64,000 nt of DNA from Richelia sinica FACHB-800. Its GTDB lineage: Bacteria; Cyanobacteriota; Cyanobacteriia; Cyanobacteriales; Nostocaceae. Shown in pieces: positions 1 to 8,166 of the stretch. Position 1 is the stretch's first letter; each line of letters starts with the position of its first letter. The DNA lies in assembly GCF_014698825.1 (NCBI RefSeq), contig NZ_JACJTT010000005.1, positions 1 to 64,000 of the forward strand, given 5' to 3'. Below the pieces are notes generated by a model, which did not search any database, was not told the DNA's origin, and saw only the letters and a program-made list of their open reading frames with translations. Both the position numbers and the translations under genes were made by a program.

Positions 1-15
1 TGATACTTATTTTCA
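1..15. promoter_or_regulatory. Candidate Zur box
   Basis: The first 15 bases, TGATACTTATTTTCA, match the cyanobacterial Zur operator pattern TGATAATNATTATCA at all but two positions and form an imperfect 7-1-7 inverted repeat. The site lies about 100 bases upstream of a COG0523 GTPase, a classic Zur target family in Anabaena. Seen: the motif and its position. Inferred: zinc-dependent repression of the gene downstream. The site is cut by the window edge, so its left flank cannot be judged. Confidence 0.5.
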
Positions 16-116
16 TTAACTCTCTTAGGACTTAAATAAGCTTTAGTTCTTGTGTACTATTTTGGTGGCTTTTTTTGATGTGTGACAGTTAGGGTGCGGA
101 AGGTGGGTTGATAACT

Positions 117-1163
117 ATGACTGACATTATCTCTGCTGTAGATCATGCCCCGAATATCCCCAAAATGGGAATGCCTGTAACCATTATCACAGGGTTTTTA
201 GGCAGTGGTAAAACTACCTTACTCAATCATATTCTCAAAAATAAACAGGATTTAAAAATTGCTGTCTTAGTCAATGAATTTGGTGATATTAATATCGACA
301 GTCAATTGCTAGTTTCCGTAGACCAAGATATGGTAGAACTAACTAATGGCTGTATTTGCTGTACGATAAATGATAGTTTAATTGATGCAGTATATAGAGT
401 TTTAGAAAGACAAGAACGCATTGATTATTTAGTTGTAGAAACTACTGGTGTTGCTGACCCACTACCAATTATTTTAACTTTTTTAGGAACAGAATTAAGA
501 GATTTAGTTAGCCTCGACTCTATTTTGACGGTAGTAGATGCAGAAGCATTTAACCGAGAACATTTTCATAGTGAAGTAGCAATCAAACAAATTACCTATG
601 GAGATTTTATTATTTTAAATAAAACTGATTTAATCAATCATGAACAATTGGTAGATTTAGAAAATTACCTGCAAGAATTGAAGGCGGGAGCTAGAATTTT
701 ACATAGTAATTATGGGCATGTACCATTACCTTTAATTCTTGGTGTAGGTTTTACCCCCGTCGAACATTATCTTTCGGAATTTAAGACAAATAATCATGAA
801 CATCATCATGACCATGACCATGACCACAACCATGACCATCATCACCACCATCACCACCATCACCACTCTCCACACTTAGAAAATGACGGATTTGTGTCAA
901 TTTCTTTCCAGAGCGATCGCCCCTTTGATGTCCACAAGTTTGAACATTTTTTAAATGAACAAATGCCAGAAAATATATTTCGTGCTAAAGGCATTCTCTG
1001 GTTTAGTGATAGTGAAAAAAGACATATTTTTCAAATGAGTGGGCCACGCTATAGCTTAAATGCTGATGAATGGCCAAATTCACGCAAAAATCAACTGGTT
1101 TTTATTGGTAGAAATTTAGAACATAGCCAAGTTTCCCCACAATTGAATGAATGTTTGTTATGA
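117..1163 (+). CDS. COG0523 (CobW/YeiR-type) G3E GTPase, probable zinc metallochaperone
   Basis: A 348-residue P-loop GTPase of the G3E/COG0523 family, which hands metal ions to client enzymes. Walker A is GFLGSGKT (residues 26-33), the family CxCC metal motif is C79-I-C81-C82, and NKTD forms the guanine-specificity motif. Around residues 225-255 there is a long His/Asp-rich loop with more than ten consecutive histidines, typical of zinc-handling members. The C-terminal CobW_C domain follows, with a phenylalanine-rich strand and a G-I-L-W-F motif. The ATG at 117 is preferred over the in-frame TTG at 108 because GGAAGGTGGG at 98-107 is well spaced from it. A Zur-like box upstream and folE downstream suggest a role in zinc limitation, possibly supplying zinc to FolE. 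The family call is firm; the metal is inferred. Confidence 0.9.
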   Translation: MTDIISAVDHAPNIPKMGMPVTIITGFLGSGKTTLLNHILKNKQDLKIAVLVNEFGDINIDSQLLVSVDQDMVELTNGCICCTINDSLIDAVYRVLERQERIDYLVVETTGVADPLPIILTFLGTELRDLVSLDSILTVVDAEAFNREHFHSEVAIKQITYGDFIILNKTDLINHEQLVDLENYLQELKAGARILHSNYGHVPLPLILGVGFTPVEHYLSEFKTNNHEHHHDHDHDHNHDHHHHHHHHHHSPHLENDGFVSISFQSDRPFDVHKFEHFLNEQMPENIFRAKGILWFSDSEKRHIFQMSGPRYSLNADEWPNSRKNQLVFIGRNLEHSQVSPQLNECLL

Positions 1164-1180
1164 TTAAGATATGTTAAATT

Positions 1181-1225
1181 ACACTTCTTTACAGATTTAT
1201 CGATTTAAAAAAAGAAGTGTTTTTT
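1181..1225 (+). terminator. Rho-independent terminator between COG0523 gene and folE
   Basis: A perfect 10-bp stem pairs ACACTTCTTT (1181-1190) with AAAGAAGTGT (1211-1220), with a 20-base loop and a run of T directly after. It lies 17 bases past the stop of the COG0523 gene, so folE is probably expressed mostly from its own promoter or by read-through. Confidence 0.65.
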
Positions 1226-1272
1226 GATTTGCATTTAACCATTGATTAAATCATACCCATTCAACAGAGAAA

Positions 1273-1923
1273 ATGACTTTATCGACTCGTCCCGATATCA
1301 ATTCTGCTGCTCAATTAATTTCATCTGTATCTACTCAGCAACAGCCAACAGTAACAGAAGCAGAAATGATTCAGGCTGTACGTACCTTGCTGATTGGACT
1401 AGGAGAAAATCCCGACCGAGAAGGATTAAAAGACACTCCCAAACGAGTTGTTAAATCTTTGCAATTTCTCACCAAGGGATATCACGAATCTTTAGATGAA
1501 TTGCTCAATGGAGCAGTTTTCACAGAAGATGCCAACGAAATGGTACTAGTTCGGGACATTGATATTTTTAGTTCCTGTGAGCATCATATTCTTCCTATTC
1601 TTGGTCGTGCTCATGTTGCCTACATTCCTAATGGAAAAGTCATAGGACTATCGAAAATTGCCCGCATTTGTGAAATGTATGCCCGAAGATTACAAGTACA
1701 AGAAAGGTTGACTGCACAAATTGCAGATGCACTACAAGGTTTACTCAAACCTCAAGGTGTTGCAGTAGTTATAGAAGCTAGCCATATGTGTATGGTGATG
1801 CGGGGTGTACAAAAACCTGGTTCTTGGACTACAACCAGCGCGATGCGGGGTATCTTTGCAGAAGATGGACGAACTCGCGAAGAGTTCATGAATTTAATCC
1901 AGCATAAAGTCAGTTTTCATTAA
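1273..1923 (+). CDS. folE: GTP cyclohydrolase I
   Basis: A 216-residue FolE1-type enzyme that converts GTP to 7,8-dihydroneopterin triphosphate, the first step of folate and pterin synthesis. The zinc-binding and catalytic motifs are present: S-S-C-E-H-H near residue 97 and S-H-M-C-M near residue 168, which supply the cysteines and histidine of the zinc site. The stretch Y-I-P[12 protein letters not shown] and the C-terminal T-T-S-A-M-R-G are also typical. Length is close to the family norm, with a divergent N-terminal tail of about 35 residues. It follows a COG0523 GTPase, separated by a terminator-like hairpin. FolE1 is zinc dependent, which makes the neighbouring zinc chaperone meaningful. 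The folate gene folK lies elsewhere in the window (about 24.4 kb). Confidence 0.96.
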   Translation: MTLSTRPDINSAAQLISSVSTQQQPTVTEAEMIQAVRTLLIGLGENPDREGLKDTPKRVVKSLQFLTKGYHESLDELLNGAVFTEDANEMVLVRDIDIFSSCEHHILPILGRAHVAYIPNGKVIGLSKIARICEMYARRLQVQERLTAQIADALQGLLKPQGVAVVIEASHMCMVMRGVQKPGSWTTTSAMRGIFAEDGRTREEFMNLIQHKVSFH

Positions 1924-2079
1924 AAACCTGTTGTTGGTATCGATATAAATTTGGCACTTGTGTGTTTTGTAGAGACAGAAATTTTCTTTGTCTCTACTTT
2001 TTTATATGAGCATTGGGTGAAAAAGATATACTATAAAGAAGCCAGTAAATAAATTCTTTATTCTAAACTACACACATTT

Positions 2080-3267
2080 ATGACTCTTAAACTCATATCT
2101 GCAAAAATTAAAAATTTTAAAAGCTTAGGAGATGTCGATTTAAATTTCCGAGATTTAACAATTCTAGTAGGAGCTAATGCTAGTGGTAAATCAAACTCTT
2201 TAGAAGCTCTAGGTTTTCTTAATAGGCTTTTGATGGCTACAAAGCTACCTCCTGTAGAGTATATGGATAGAATTTTAAGAATTGGTCAAAAACAAATATT
2301 CTATGAAATTACTATACAAGATGATGAAAATAATAAAGCAGAATATAGTATTTCAGTTAGCGTCAATGAAAATAACACTTTAATTGATAAAGAGTATCTT
2401 TTAGTTAACGGAATTGAAGTAATTAATATTAATAATGGCAAAGGAATAGTGAATGATGAAAATGGCGAAAATTCTCAAACATACCAATCAGATTCTGATG
2501 GTGATGGATTGGCATTAACAGATGCTGGTAAATATGGTAATAAACCGTTTACTAAAAAGTTAGCCAGCTATATCAAAGATTGGAAATTTTATGATGTAGA
2601 TCCTGATAGTGTCAGAATATATCCTAGAGTTCAAAAGAGAACTATAATCTATAAATCTTTACAAAGTGATGAAATAATACCTAGCCTAAATCCCAATGCT
2701 AGTAAAGCTCAAGAAATTTTACAGTATTGGGCTAAACATGATAAAAATAAATTTGATGAAATCAGTCAAGAACTCTATGAGTGCCTCAACTTTAAGTTAG
2801 ATATAGTGGAAGAAAAAGATGAAAACCCACTGATTACAGTCCTTGAAGAAGATGGTAAAAAAATAGCCTTATCTAATATGTCAGATGGTACTTTGAGATT
2901 GATAGCTTATTTTATCCTGCTTTATCAATCTGATGTTCCATCTCTTATTGGGATTGAAGAACCTGAGAGAAATTTTCATCCTGGTATTTTACAAGATATT
3001 GCTGATATGATCAAAAGGTTATCCAAAAGAACACAAGTGATTTTTACCACTCATAGTTCTCAATTACTTGATTGTTTTTCTCCTGAAGAAATATCATCCG
3101 ACATTTCAGTAATTCTTTTAAGTCAGAACCGAGAAATTGGCACAAAGGCTTGTCTACTTGATAGATTAGCAGCAAGCCGGGATGATTTTTCTGATTGGAT
3201 GAATGATTTTGGATTAGGTAGCGCAATTTATCATAGTCACTTAATTGAAGAAATTTTTGCTGATTAA
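2080..3267 (+). CDS. AAA_21/OLD-like ATPase, probable defence-system ATPase
   Basis: A 395-residue SMC/ABC-like ATPase of the AAA_21 type found in OLD, PARIS, RloA and related systems. The N-terminus has the I-K-N-F-K-S-L-G motif, then Walker A GANASGKS (31-38). The C-terminal half has a signature-like L-S-N-M-S-D-G-T-L-R, Walker B G-I-E-E-P-E-R (E293/E294), and a T-T-H-S-S-Q switch histidine (H325). No TOPRIM or nuclease domain is fused. The insert at residues 115-155 is rich in Asn, Asp and Gly. The next gene begins one base after the stop codon and encodes a TOPRIM-like protein, so the two look translationally coupled. DNA here is more AT-rich than the flanking housekeeping genes. The ATPase call is strong; the defence role is inferred from architecture. 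Confidence 0.85.
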   Translation: MTLKLISAKIKNFKSLGDVDLNFRDLTILVGANASGKSNSLEALGFLNRLLMATKLPPVEYMDRILRIGQKQIFYEITIQDDENNKAEYSISVSVNENNTLIDKEYLLVNGIEVININNGKGIVNDENGENSQTYQSDSDGDGLALTDAGKYGNKPFTKKLASYIKDWKFYDVDPDSVRIYPRVQKRTIIYKSLQSDEIIPSLNPNASKAQEILQYWAKHDKNKFDEISQELYECLNFKLDIVEEKDENPLITVLEEDGKKIALSNMSDGTLRLIAYFILLYQSDVPSLIGIEEPERNFHPGILQDIADMIKRLSKRTQVIFTTHSSQLLDCFSPEEISSDISVILLSQNREIGTKACLLDRLAASRDDFSDWMNDFGLGSAIYHSHLIEEIFAD

Positions 3268-3268
3268 T

Positions 3269-3988
3269 ATGCCTAGTGTTCGTCTTTGGGTGCCGGAATC
3301 TGACTATGATAGTAAGGCAGTCTGCTGTATTGCTAAAAAAATAGTTGCGTTTTATGGTCGTAATGATATAACAATCCAATTTGCCGATAAACAAGGCTTT
3401 AACCAAGCCATACATCCAAAAAATAAAGACGGTTTAAAGAAAGCAGTTAATAATTATTTAAATAATAATGATTTAGTAATATTTCTACTAGATTCAGATG
3501 GTACACAATCGCAAGCTCAAAGACGCAGGGAAAAAAATTCTTTAGTTAATCGAATTGAAGAAGTTGTTAACTCTTTTGAAGGCAGAGTGAAATTTTTTCG
3601 GATGGTTGAAGAACTTGAAGCTTGGCTATTAATTGATTGCTTGGGTATATGTTGCTATTTTACAAACAATGCTGATAATCGAGATAACCAACAATGGATA
3701 AAATTTGCCAATAAAAGGCAACATGGTCAAACTGATTTGATAGCAGAGGCAGAATCAGGGGGAAATGGTGCAAAAGAATATCTGGAAGAATTATCTAAGG
3801 AAATATTAATTAAAAAAAATCCTGATTTCAAAGACAAACCCAGAAATTTGGAAGAACGGAAATATAGGGAAAGTCAATCATCTAAAATTGCCGAATATAT
3901 TGAAATTAATAATCAAACTCTGAAAAAAAATAAATCACTGCTGGAATTTGCCAAATGTTTGGAACAATTAGCTGATAGCAGACAATAA
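3269..3988 (+). CDS. TOPRIM/DUF4276-like protein, probable nuclease partner of the ATPase
   Basis: A 239-residue protein whose layout fits a TOPRIM fold. An acidic strand end near E10 (W-V-P-E-S-D) is followed by a hydrophobic strand ending in L-L-D75-S-D77-G, the DxD motif of TOPRIM nucleases. Near residues 118-128 lies E-E-L-E-A-W-L-L, resembling the H/E-x-E-A-x-L motif of DUF4276 proteins. The C-terminal third is lysine-rich and may bind nucleic acid. The ATG at 3269 starts one base after the upstream stop; an in-frame TTG at 3245 would overlap and is less likely. Split ATPase + TOPRIM pairs include PARIS (AriA/AriB) and relatives. Family membership is inferred from motifs only, and this pair could be an uncharacterised variant. 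Confidence 0.65.
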   Translation: MPSVRLWVPESDYDSKAVCCIAKKIVAFYGRNDITIQFADKQGFNQAIHPKNKDGLKKAVNNYLNNNDLVIFLLDSDGTQSQAQRRREKNSLVNRIEEVVNSFEGRVKFFRMVEELEAWLLIDCLGICCYFTNNADNRDNQQWIKFANKRQHGQTDLIAEAESGGNGAKEYLEELSKEILIKKNPDFKDKPRNLEERKYRESQSSKIAEYIEINNQTLKKNKSLLEFAKCLEQLADSRQ

Positions 3989-4037
3989 TTGATCAATATT
4001 ATTAATTTAGTATGGTGTGAAATTTACTAAATAATAA

Positions 4038-4054
4038 GGTGGACATTGCCCACC
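4038..4054. terminator. GC-rich hairpin between converging transcripts
   Basis: The sequence GGTGGACATTGCCCACC folds into a 5-bp GC-rich stem. It lies between the end of the plus-strand TOPRIM-like gene and the end of the minus-strand mrp operon. There is no T-run, so it may only be a dispersed hairpin repeat that also limits read-through. Confidence 0.3.
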
Positions 4055-4096
4055 CTAATATTTCTCGTCTTTGCACGAAAACCATCAAATGCAAAA

Positions 4097-4759
4097 CTAC
4101 AATAAACCCCGATAACGAATAAAAATCAAAACCACAGCCCAAGAACCCAAAGCCACTTTAATGGCAACGATAATATTGAGTATTGGCAAAATTCCACCAC
4201 TAAAAAGTGTTCCTAACTCCCCATGGGGTAATTCTATTCCTGACAAAGTGATGACTGATAAAACAATAAAAACTAAAACCGAAATTTTCTCCCAAGTAGC
4301 AGCGTGCCAACGTTGGTAAATATCCTGCATCGACTGATAGGATGAAGTTATGGCGATTAACCCTATTGCTGTTCCACCTGCGACACCAGCAGCAAAACCA
4401 CCACCAGGACTTAAATGTCCCCTAATTGCTAATTCAATGCCTACTAAAGCCGCAATTGTTGCCCCCAACCGAGCTAAGATGATGGATGGCTGATCCTTGA
4501 ATTGGTAGATAGTACAGGATGGGGTTTCGTTTGCCAGTAAAAAGTTTGCACCGAGAATAGCGATGGTAAATACAATTACTTCAAAAATAGTATCATAGAG
4601 GCGATTGCGGAAAATAATTCCTGATACAGCATTGGAAACACCACTTTCTTTCACTACTGTTTCCACAATGGAAATATCTGATAAATTCGCTTCTCCATCA
4701 GGCAAAATCAATATTTTTATAAACAAAGCTATTCCCGCAACAATGTAAACCCATTTCAT
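4097..4759 (-). CDS. mrpB: Mrp-type Na+/H+ antiporter subunit B (MnhB domain)
   Basis: A 220-residue integral membrane protein and last gene of the mrp operon. Hydrophobic helices cover roughly residues 3-18, 58-76, 90-108, 118-140, 155-172 and 190-216. The MnhB signature is visible as an arginine-rich-turn helix ending I-R-G-H-L-S-P-G-G-G-F-A-A-G-V near residue 115. MrpB is a small subunit of the hetero-oligomeric antiporter, which exchanges cytoplasmic Na+ (and in some cases other cations) for protons. The start overlaps the upstream gene by four bases (ATGA). Its N-terminal segment before the MnhB core is longer than in stand-alone MnhB, as usual in cyanobacteria. Confidence 0.88.
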   Translation of the reverse strand: MKWVYIVAGIALFIKILILPDGEANLSDISIVETVVKESGVSNAVSGIIFRNRLYDTIFEVIVFTIAILGANFLLANETPSCTIYQFKDQPSIILARLGATIAALVGIELAIRGHLSPGGGFAAGVAGGTAIGLIAITSSYQSMQDIYQRWHAATWEKISVLVFIVLSVITLSGIELPHGELGTLFSGGILPILNIIVAIKVALGSWAVVLIFIRYRGLL

Positions 4760-5322
4760 AGATGTTTTTCCCCTGATTCTAAAACATTGATATAAGCTAA
4801 ACTTGTATTTGGCGATGACAATTCACTTTCCATAATGTTGTATATACGCTGCACTCTAATCTCTGTTTGATAGCTTGTCTGGGGTTGATTAGTTGTTAAA
4901 AATGGGGTGCAGGTAGCGTGAACTTCTTTGGATATTAAAGCCTGTTTTAAAGTTTGGCTATTTGGATAAGGTACTAGTTCCAGTCGCATATAGTGTTTAT
5001 TAAAAACGCTGCGAAACTCTTGGACAATTTGTGAAAAAATACTGTCTTGATTTTTGTCTATTAATTGGTCTTCAAGTACACCCAGCCGTAAAACTAAGGA
5101 TGAACGCACAGCAATGGCATAGAGAGTAATGGATAACATAGTTCCCATTAATGCTTCTGTTAATGCCACATCTGCTGCCCCTAAAATGGCATCTACCATG
5201 GCAGCTATTGCACCCAATACCCCGCGCATAACTAAGGCATGATAGGGGTTGACCTGAGTTATTAATAAGCCGGCGGTTAAAGGTAACAAAGCAATGATGA
5301 TATAAAGATATGAATCATTCAT
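4756..5322 (-). CDS. mrpA: Mrp antiporter short subunit A (DUF4040/MbhD-like) with soluble tail
   Basis: A 188-residue protein corresponding only to the small C-terminal module of classical MrpA (DUF4040/MbhD-like), not to the large NuoL-like part. Three hydrophobic helices occupy residues 5-80, with the acidic G-A-A-D-V-A-L-T-E-A segment typical of this module. Residues from about 85 to 188 form a hydrophilic tail, presumably cytoplasmic, which contains two cysteines or fewer and no recognisable domain. In Anabaena this position in the operon is called mrpA. The start overlaps mrpG by eight bases, and mrpB overlaps its end, so translation is coupled. The missing NuoL-like domain means MrpD is the only large antiporter subunit encoded here. 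Confidence 0.8.
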   Translation of the reverse strand: MNDSYLYIIIALLPLTAGLLITQVNPYHALVMRGVLGAIAAMVDAILGAADVALTEALMGTMLSITLYAIAVRSSLVLRLGVLEDQLIDKNQDSIFSQIVQEFRSVFNKHYMRLELVPYPNSQTLKQALISKEVHATCTPFLTTNQPQTSYQTEIRVQRIYNIMESELSSPNTSLAYINVLESGEKHL

Positions 5323-5593
5323 TTTTTGCCTCTTCAGTAGAACAGTATGCTAAAACATAACCGAGCATGGTATTCCAAATTGCTAAGGAAATAATGCCCA
5401 AAATTAGTAATGGCCATTTGCTAGGTATTTTTAGTAAAATACCCAAAATAATCATCATGGAACCAAGGGTATCAGCAACGGATAGACCATGCAATTTGAA
5501 TAATACTGATCTGTTGCTAATTAAATGAGATGTTCCCCAAAACCAAAAGATAATACCTATAGTGATACAGGTATAGCTGATAAGGTTGATCAT
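5315..5593 (-). CDS. mrpG: Mrp antiporter subunit G (MnhG/PhaG)
   Basis: A 92-residue membrane protein with three predicted helices (about 4-22, 38-56 and 62-84). The short loop K-L-H-G-L-S-V-A-D-T-L-G between the first two helices is the MnhG/PhaG hallmark. It is one of the small, essential subunits of the Mrp complex. It sits between mrpF (four-base overlap) and the short mrpA (eight-base overlap). Confidence 0.9.
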   Translation of the reverse strand: MINLISYTCITIGIIFWFWGTSHLISNRSVLFKLHGLSVADTLGSMMIILGILLKIPSKWPLLILGIISLAIWNTMLGYVLAYCSTEEAKNE

Positions 5594-5847
5594 GCTTCAC
5601 TCAATCTTCTTAAAATATGTGCTAACAACATCAAGCCTGCATTACCGACGCTCAACATAATCGCTGCTACTACACCAATCATCCAGTCGTCTCTGGCTAC
5701 GGAAACCAATAAAATCATGATTGCTCCTTTACTGGATATACTGCCAAAAGCAAGCATTTTTTGCCATGTATCATCAGTTTTCCAGGCTTCATAAATGGGA
5801 ATGAGTAAGGCTACAATCATAGCGATTAAGACTATTTCTAAATTCAT
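5590..5847 (-). CDS. mrpF: Mrp antiporter subunit F (MnhF/PhaF)
   Basis: An 85-residue protein with three hydrophobic helices (about 4-17, 34-51 and 55-75), matching the MnhF/PhaF family in length and topology. The middle of the protein has the small-residue and acidic pattern seen in MrpF. It is embedded in the mrp operon with four-base ATGA overlaps on both sides, which supports stoichiometric, coupled translation of the antiporter subunits. Confidence 0.88.
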   Translation of the reverse strand: MNLEIVLIAMIVALLIPIYEAWKTDDTWQKMLAFGSISSKGAIMILLVSVARDDWMIGVVAAIMLSVGNAGLMLLAHILRRLSEA

Positions 5848-6230
5848 AATGATTTACTCTTTGGGGTAATTTTATGGACTGCATACCAGCCTTCTTCATG
5901 GTGTTTGACAACTATGGTTTTAGGCGTGAAAGTAATTAGGAATATATCGATGAACACCAGTAGGGGTGACCGCTGATGTTTGACTTTTTCCATGATTATT
6001 TCTTCGTGTTGATGGGGTCTTAGGATAATTTCAAATGCCTCGATAAAAGCTACAGGAATAGCGACAATGATTTGCCAACTTACCTTTAACCATTCTTTTA
6101 ATTTTTCTGGTGCGGTGTAACCCCGTGGTAAGGCTAAGGCAATAACTATACCAATGATAGTATTGGTTAAACTGAAATCTGATGTGAGTAAAAACCAAAT
6201 TGATAGTCTGAATATTAAATGTCCGATCAT
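5844..6230 (-). CDS. mrpE: Mrp antiporter subunit E (MnhE)
   Basis: A 128-residue MnhE-family subunit: two N-terminal hydrophobic helices (about 3-17 and 22-36), a further helix near 57-75, then a soluble C-terminal half ending in a lysine/serine-rich tail. The motif L-R-P-H-x-H after the last helix resembles the conserved MnhE stretch. The ATG at 6230 is chosen because it overlaps the mrpD stop by four bases (ATGA). An open frame extends further upstream but only inside mrpD and gives a hydrophilic, non-family N-terminus. Confidence 0.88.
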   Translation of the reverse strand: MIGHLIFRLSIWFLLTSDFSLTNTIIGIVIALALPRGYTAPEKLKEWLKVSWQIIVAIPVAFIEAFEIILRPHQHEEIIMEKVKHQRSPLLVFIDIFLITFTPKTIVVKHHEEGWYAVHKITPKSKSL

Positions 6231-7660
6231 GCTAATGCTATCCAAAAGAGCAGAATTAATGTGAGACTCATGACACCAACTAAATGCTCGAATTGCTCGA
6301 AGATGCGTGGCAAATAAATTGATAAATGTTTGAACAGCAAATGATATGCTAACCAACCTATAGCAATGGTAACGATAGCTTTGGTAATATCGGTAATGTT
6401 ATAGGCAGGAATATAGATAATATTTGCTATACATAAACCAGTTAACAAGAAAATTATTGCTAACCAAAAACCTGGTTTATCTTGCTGTTCTCCATCAATT
6501 TTATGGGGGAGAAAGATGAATTTAGCAAAGGATATAGCTGTGCCAACTGCGGCTATATTCATTGCTATTACTTGCCAAGATAATAAGTTTTTTATGGTTA
6601 GAACTTTGGCTGCAAAACCTGCCAATAAAGGAAAACCAGATATTGACAAACTAGCGATAACTAAGCACATCCAAAGTTTTGTATTAATTGGCTTATGTTG
6701 CAGTTCTTTGAAGTTGCGGCTGGGTAAGGAACCTGCACTCAAAAATAAAGATGATTTGACTAGTCCATGGGAGAGTGTATAAAAGCCTCCGACTGCTGGT
6801 GCAGCTAAAATTAAGCCTAACTGGGATATGGTGTGAAAAGCCAACATCCGCTTGGTGTCTTTTTCTAAAACTGCATAGGAGACACCCATTAAAGCCGTAC
6901 CTACACCGAAAATTCTCACGATGGTGTCAATTTCTTCAGAAATGCCTGCACAACGCAACAAGGGCAAAACGCTGGCTTTAACGACAATACCTGATAGTAA
7001 GGCGGAAACTGGGGTTTCTGATTCAGAATGTGTTAAGGGTAGCCATAAGCCAGAAATAAAGACACCAGCTTTAATGAGGAGTCCTAGAAAAATCAACGCT
7101 AATGCTTCTGGCGGTGAACCCTGTAAACCTGCAAAGCTAAAGGAATGATGGGTTTGATAAACCAGCACTGCACCAACCAGGTAAAATAACATGGCTGTGT
7201 TGCTGATAAAAAGATAGCGTAAACCGACCCAAATTGAGCGATCGCTTCGAGGATAGGCAATTAAAAGAAAAGCTGCAATCCCACTGACTTCTAGTGCTAC
7301 ATATAAACTAATGAAATCTGCACAGACAAAAGCAGCATTTAAACTACCATGGACAAGTAGAGTTTGAGCATAGAAAAAAGCTGTTTTATCACTCTGCCAA
7401 CAATAGAAAACGACCGCAGCTGTAACTAAGGCATTAGTTAAAATAAAGTAGCCACTTAATTGGTCAACTTCTAAAGTTACACCAAAACTATCTAGTAAGT
7501 TTAGTTTAATTGGTGATGGTTCTAAAAATAGTTGAAATCCATAGGCAGCAGAGGCTATACACCCCCAAAGGGTCAAATGTCGGTTGAGTTTGGGGACAAG
7601 AAAAATGATGAACCCTAGAAAGAATGGAATACCGATCCAAGCAATGGTGATACTATTCAT
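6227..7660 (-). CDS. mrpD: Mrp antiporter subunit D (NuoL/M/N-like proton channel subunit)
   Basis: A 477-residue polytopic protein of the complex-I antiporter-like family, with about 13-14 transmembrane helices. It carries the buried charges of the proton path: a glutamate in Y-V-A-L-E-V-S-G-I, a lysine in L-L-I-K-A-G-V, and the H-S-E-S-E-T-P-V-S-A-L-L-S-G motif that defines this family. It is the only large subunit in this operon, because the NuoL-like part of MrpA is absent. The length is typical for MrpD. It overlaps mrpC and mrpE by four bases each. Confidence 0.92.
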   Translation of the reverse strand: MNSITIAWIGIPFFLGFIIFLVPKLNRHLTLWGCIASAAYGFQLFLEPSPIKLNLLDSFGVTLEVDQLSGYFILTNALVTAAVVFYCWQSDKTAFFYAQTLLVHGSLNAAFVCADFISLYVALEVSGIAAFLLIAYPRSDRSIWVGLRYLFISNTAMLFYLVGAVLVYQTHHSFSFAGLQGSPPEALALIFLGLLIKAGVFISGLWLPLTHSESETPVSALLSGIVVKASVLPLLRCAGISEEIDTIVRIFGVGTALMGVSYAVLEKDTKRMLAFHTISQLGLILAAPAVGGFYTLSHGLVKSSLFLSAGSLPSRNFKELQHKPINTKLWMCLVIASLSISGFPLLAGFAAKVLTIKNLLSWQVIAMNIAAVGTAISFAKFIFLPHKIDGEQQDKPGFWLAIIFLLTGLCIANIIYIPAYNITDITKAIVTIAIGWLAYHLLFKHLSIYLPRIFEQFEHLVGVMSLTLILLFWIALA

Positions 7661-7992
7661 GGTGTGTTATTTTTCTCAATTTCGTCGCTTTCCAAGGTGG
7701 GGTTATCCCGTGCCAATTTCATGACACCAACTAGCATCAATGCCTGAATAGAAAAGCCGATGACGATAGCTGTTAAAATTACGGCTTGGGGCACAGGATC
7801 GGCATAGGCAATATTTTGGACATTGGAAATAATGGGAGTAAATAACCCCCCCTGGGATGCAATTAGCACAAAAAAGGCAATTACTCCTGTACTCATCACA
7901 TCCATGGAAACAATCTTCATTAGCAGGTTTTTTTTCAAAATGATGCCGAAAAATCCACACAGTATAGTTGCCAATACGCAAGCTTCTAACAC
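7657..7992 (-). CDS. mrpC: Mrp antiporter subunit C (MnhC, NuoK-like)
   Basis: A 111-residue NuoK-like subunit with three helices and the hallmark D-P-V-P-Q-A-V-I-L-T-A-I-V-I-G-F near residues 64-79. It is the first gene of the operon mrpCDEFGAB. The start is a GTG at 7992 with AAAGG a few bases upstream; an overlapping ATG two bases earlier is out of frame. The hydrophilic C-terminal tail is acidic. The promoter should lie in the 174-base gap shared with the divergent AAA ATPase gene. Confidence 0.9.
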   Translation of the reverse strand: MLEACVLATILCGFFGIILKKNLLMKIVSMDVMSTGVIAFFVLIASQGGLFTPIISNVQNIAYADPVPQAVILTAIVIGFSIQALMLVGVMKLARDNPTLESDEIEKNNTP

Positions 7993-8166
7993 ATTAGTTA
8001 CCTTTTAAACCCATTTATACACATAAGGAATTGAGTTTCTTGACTGAGAGAAACATAATTTACTGTTTTTTTAAGAGTTAAAATATTTTTAGCACGAAAG
8101 ATTAGTGTCAAATCATGTAAGACACTCATTTATTTTGATGCTAACCATAGTTACCATTAATGATTT

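Noticed and set aside
7703-7981. A 92-codon minus-strand frame inside mrpC
   Set aside because: It overlaps mrpC in another frame, and mrpC carries clear family motifs.
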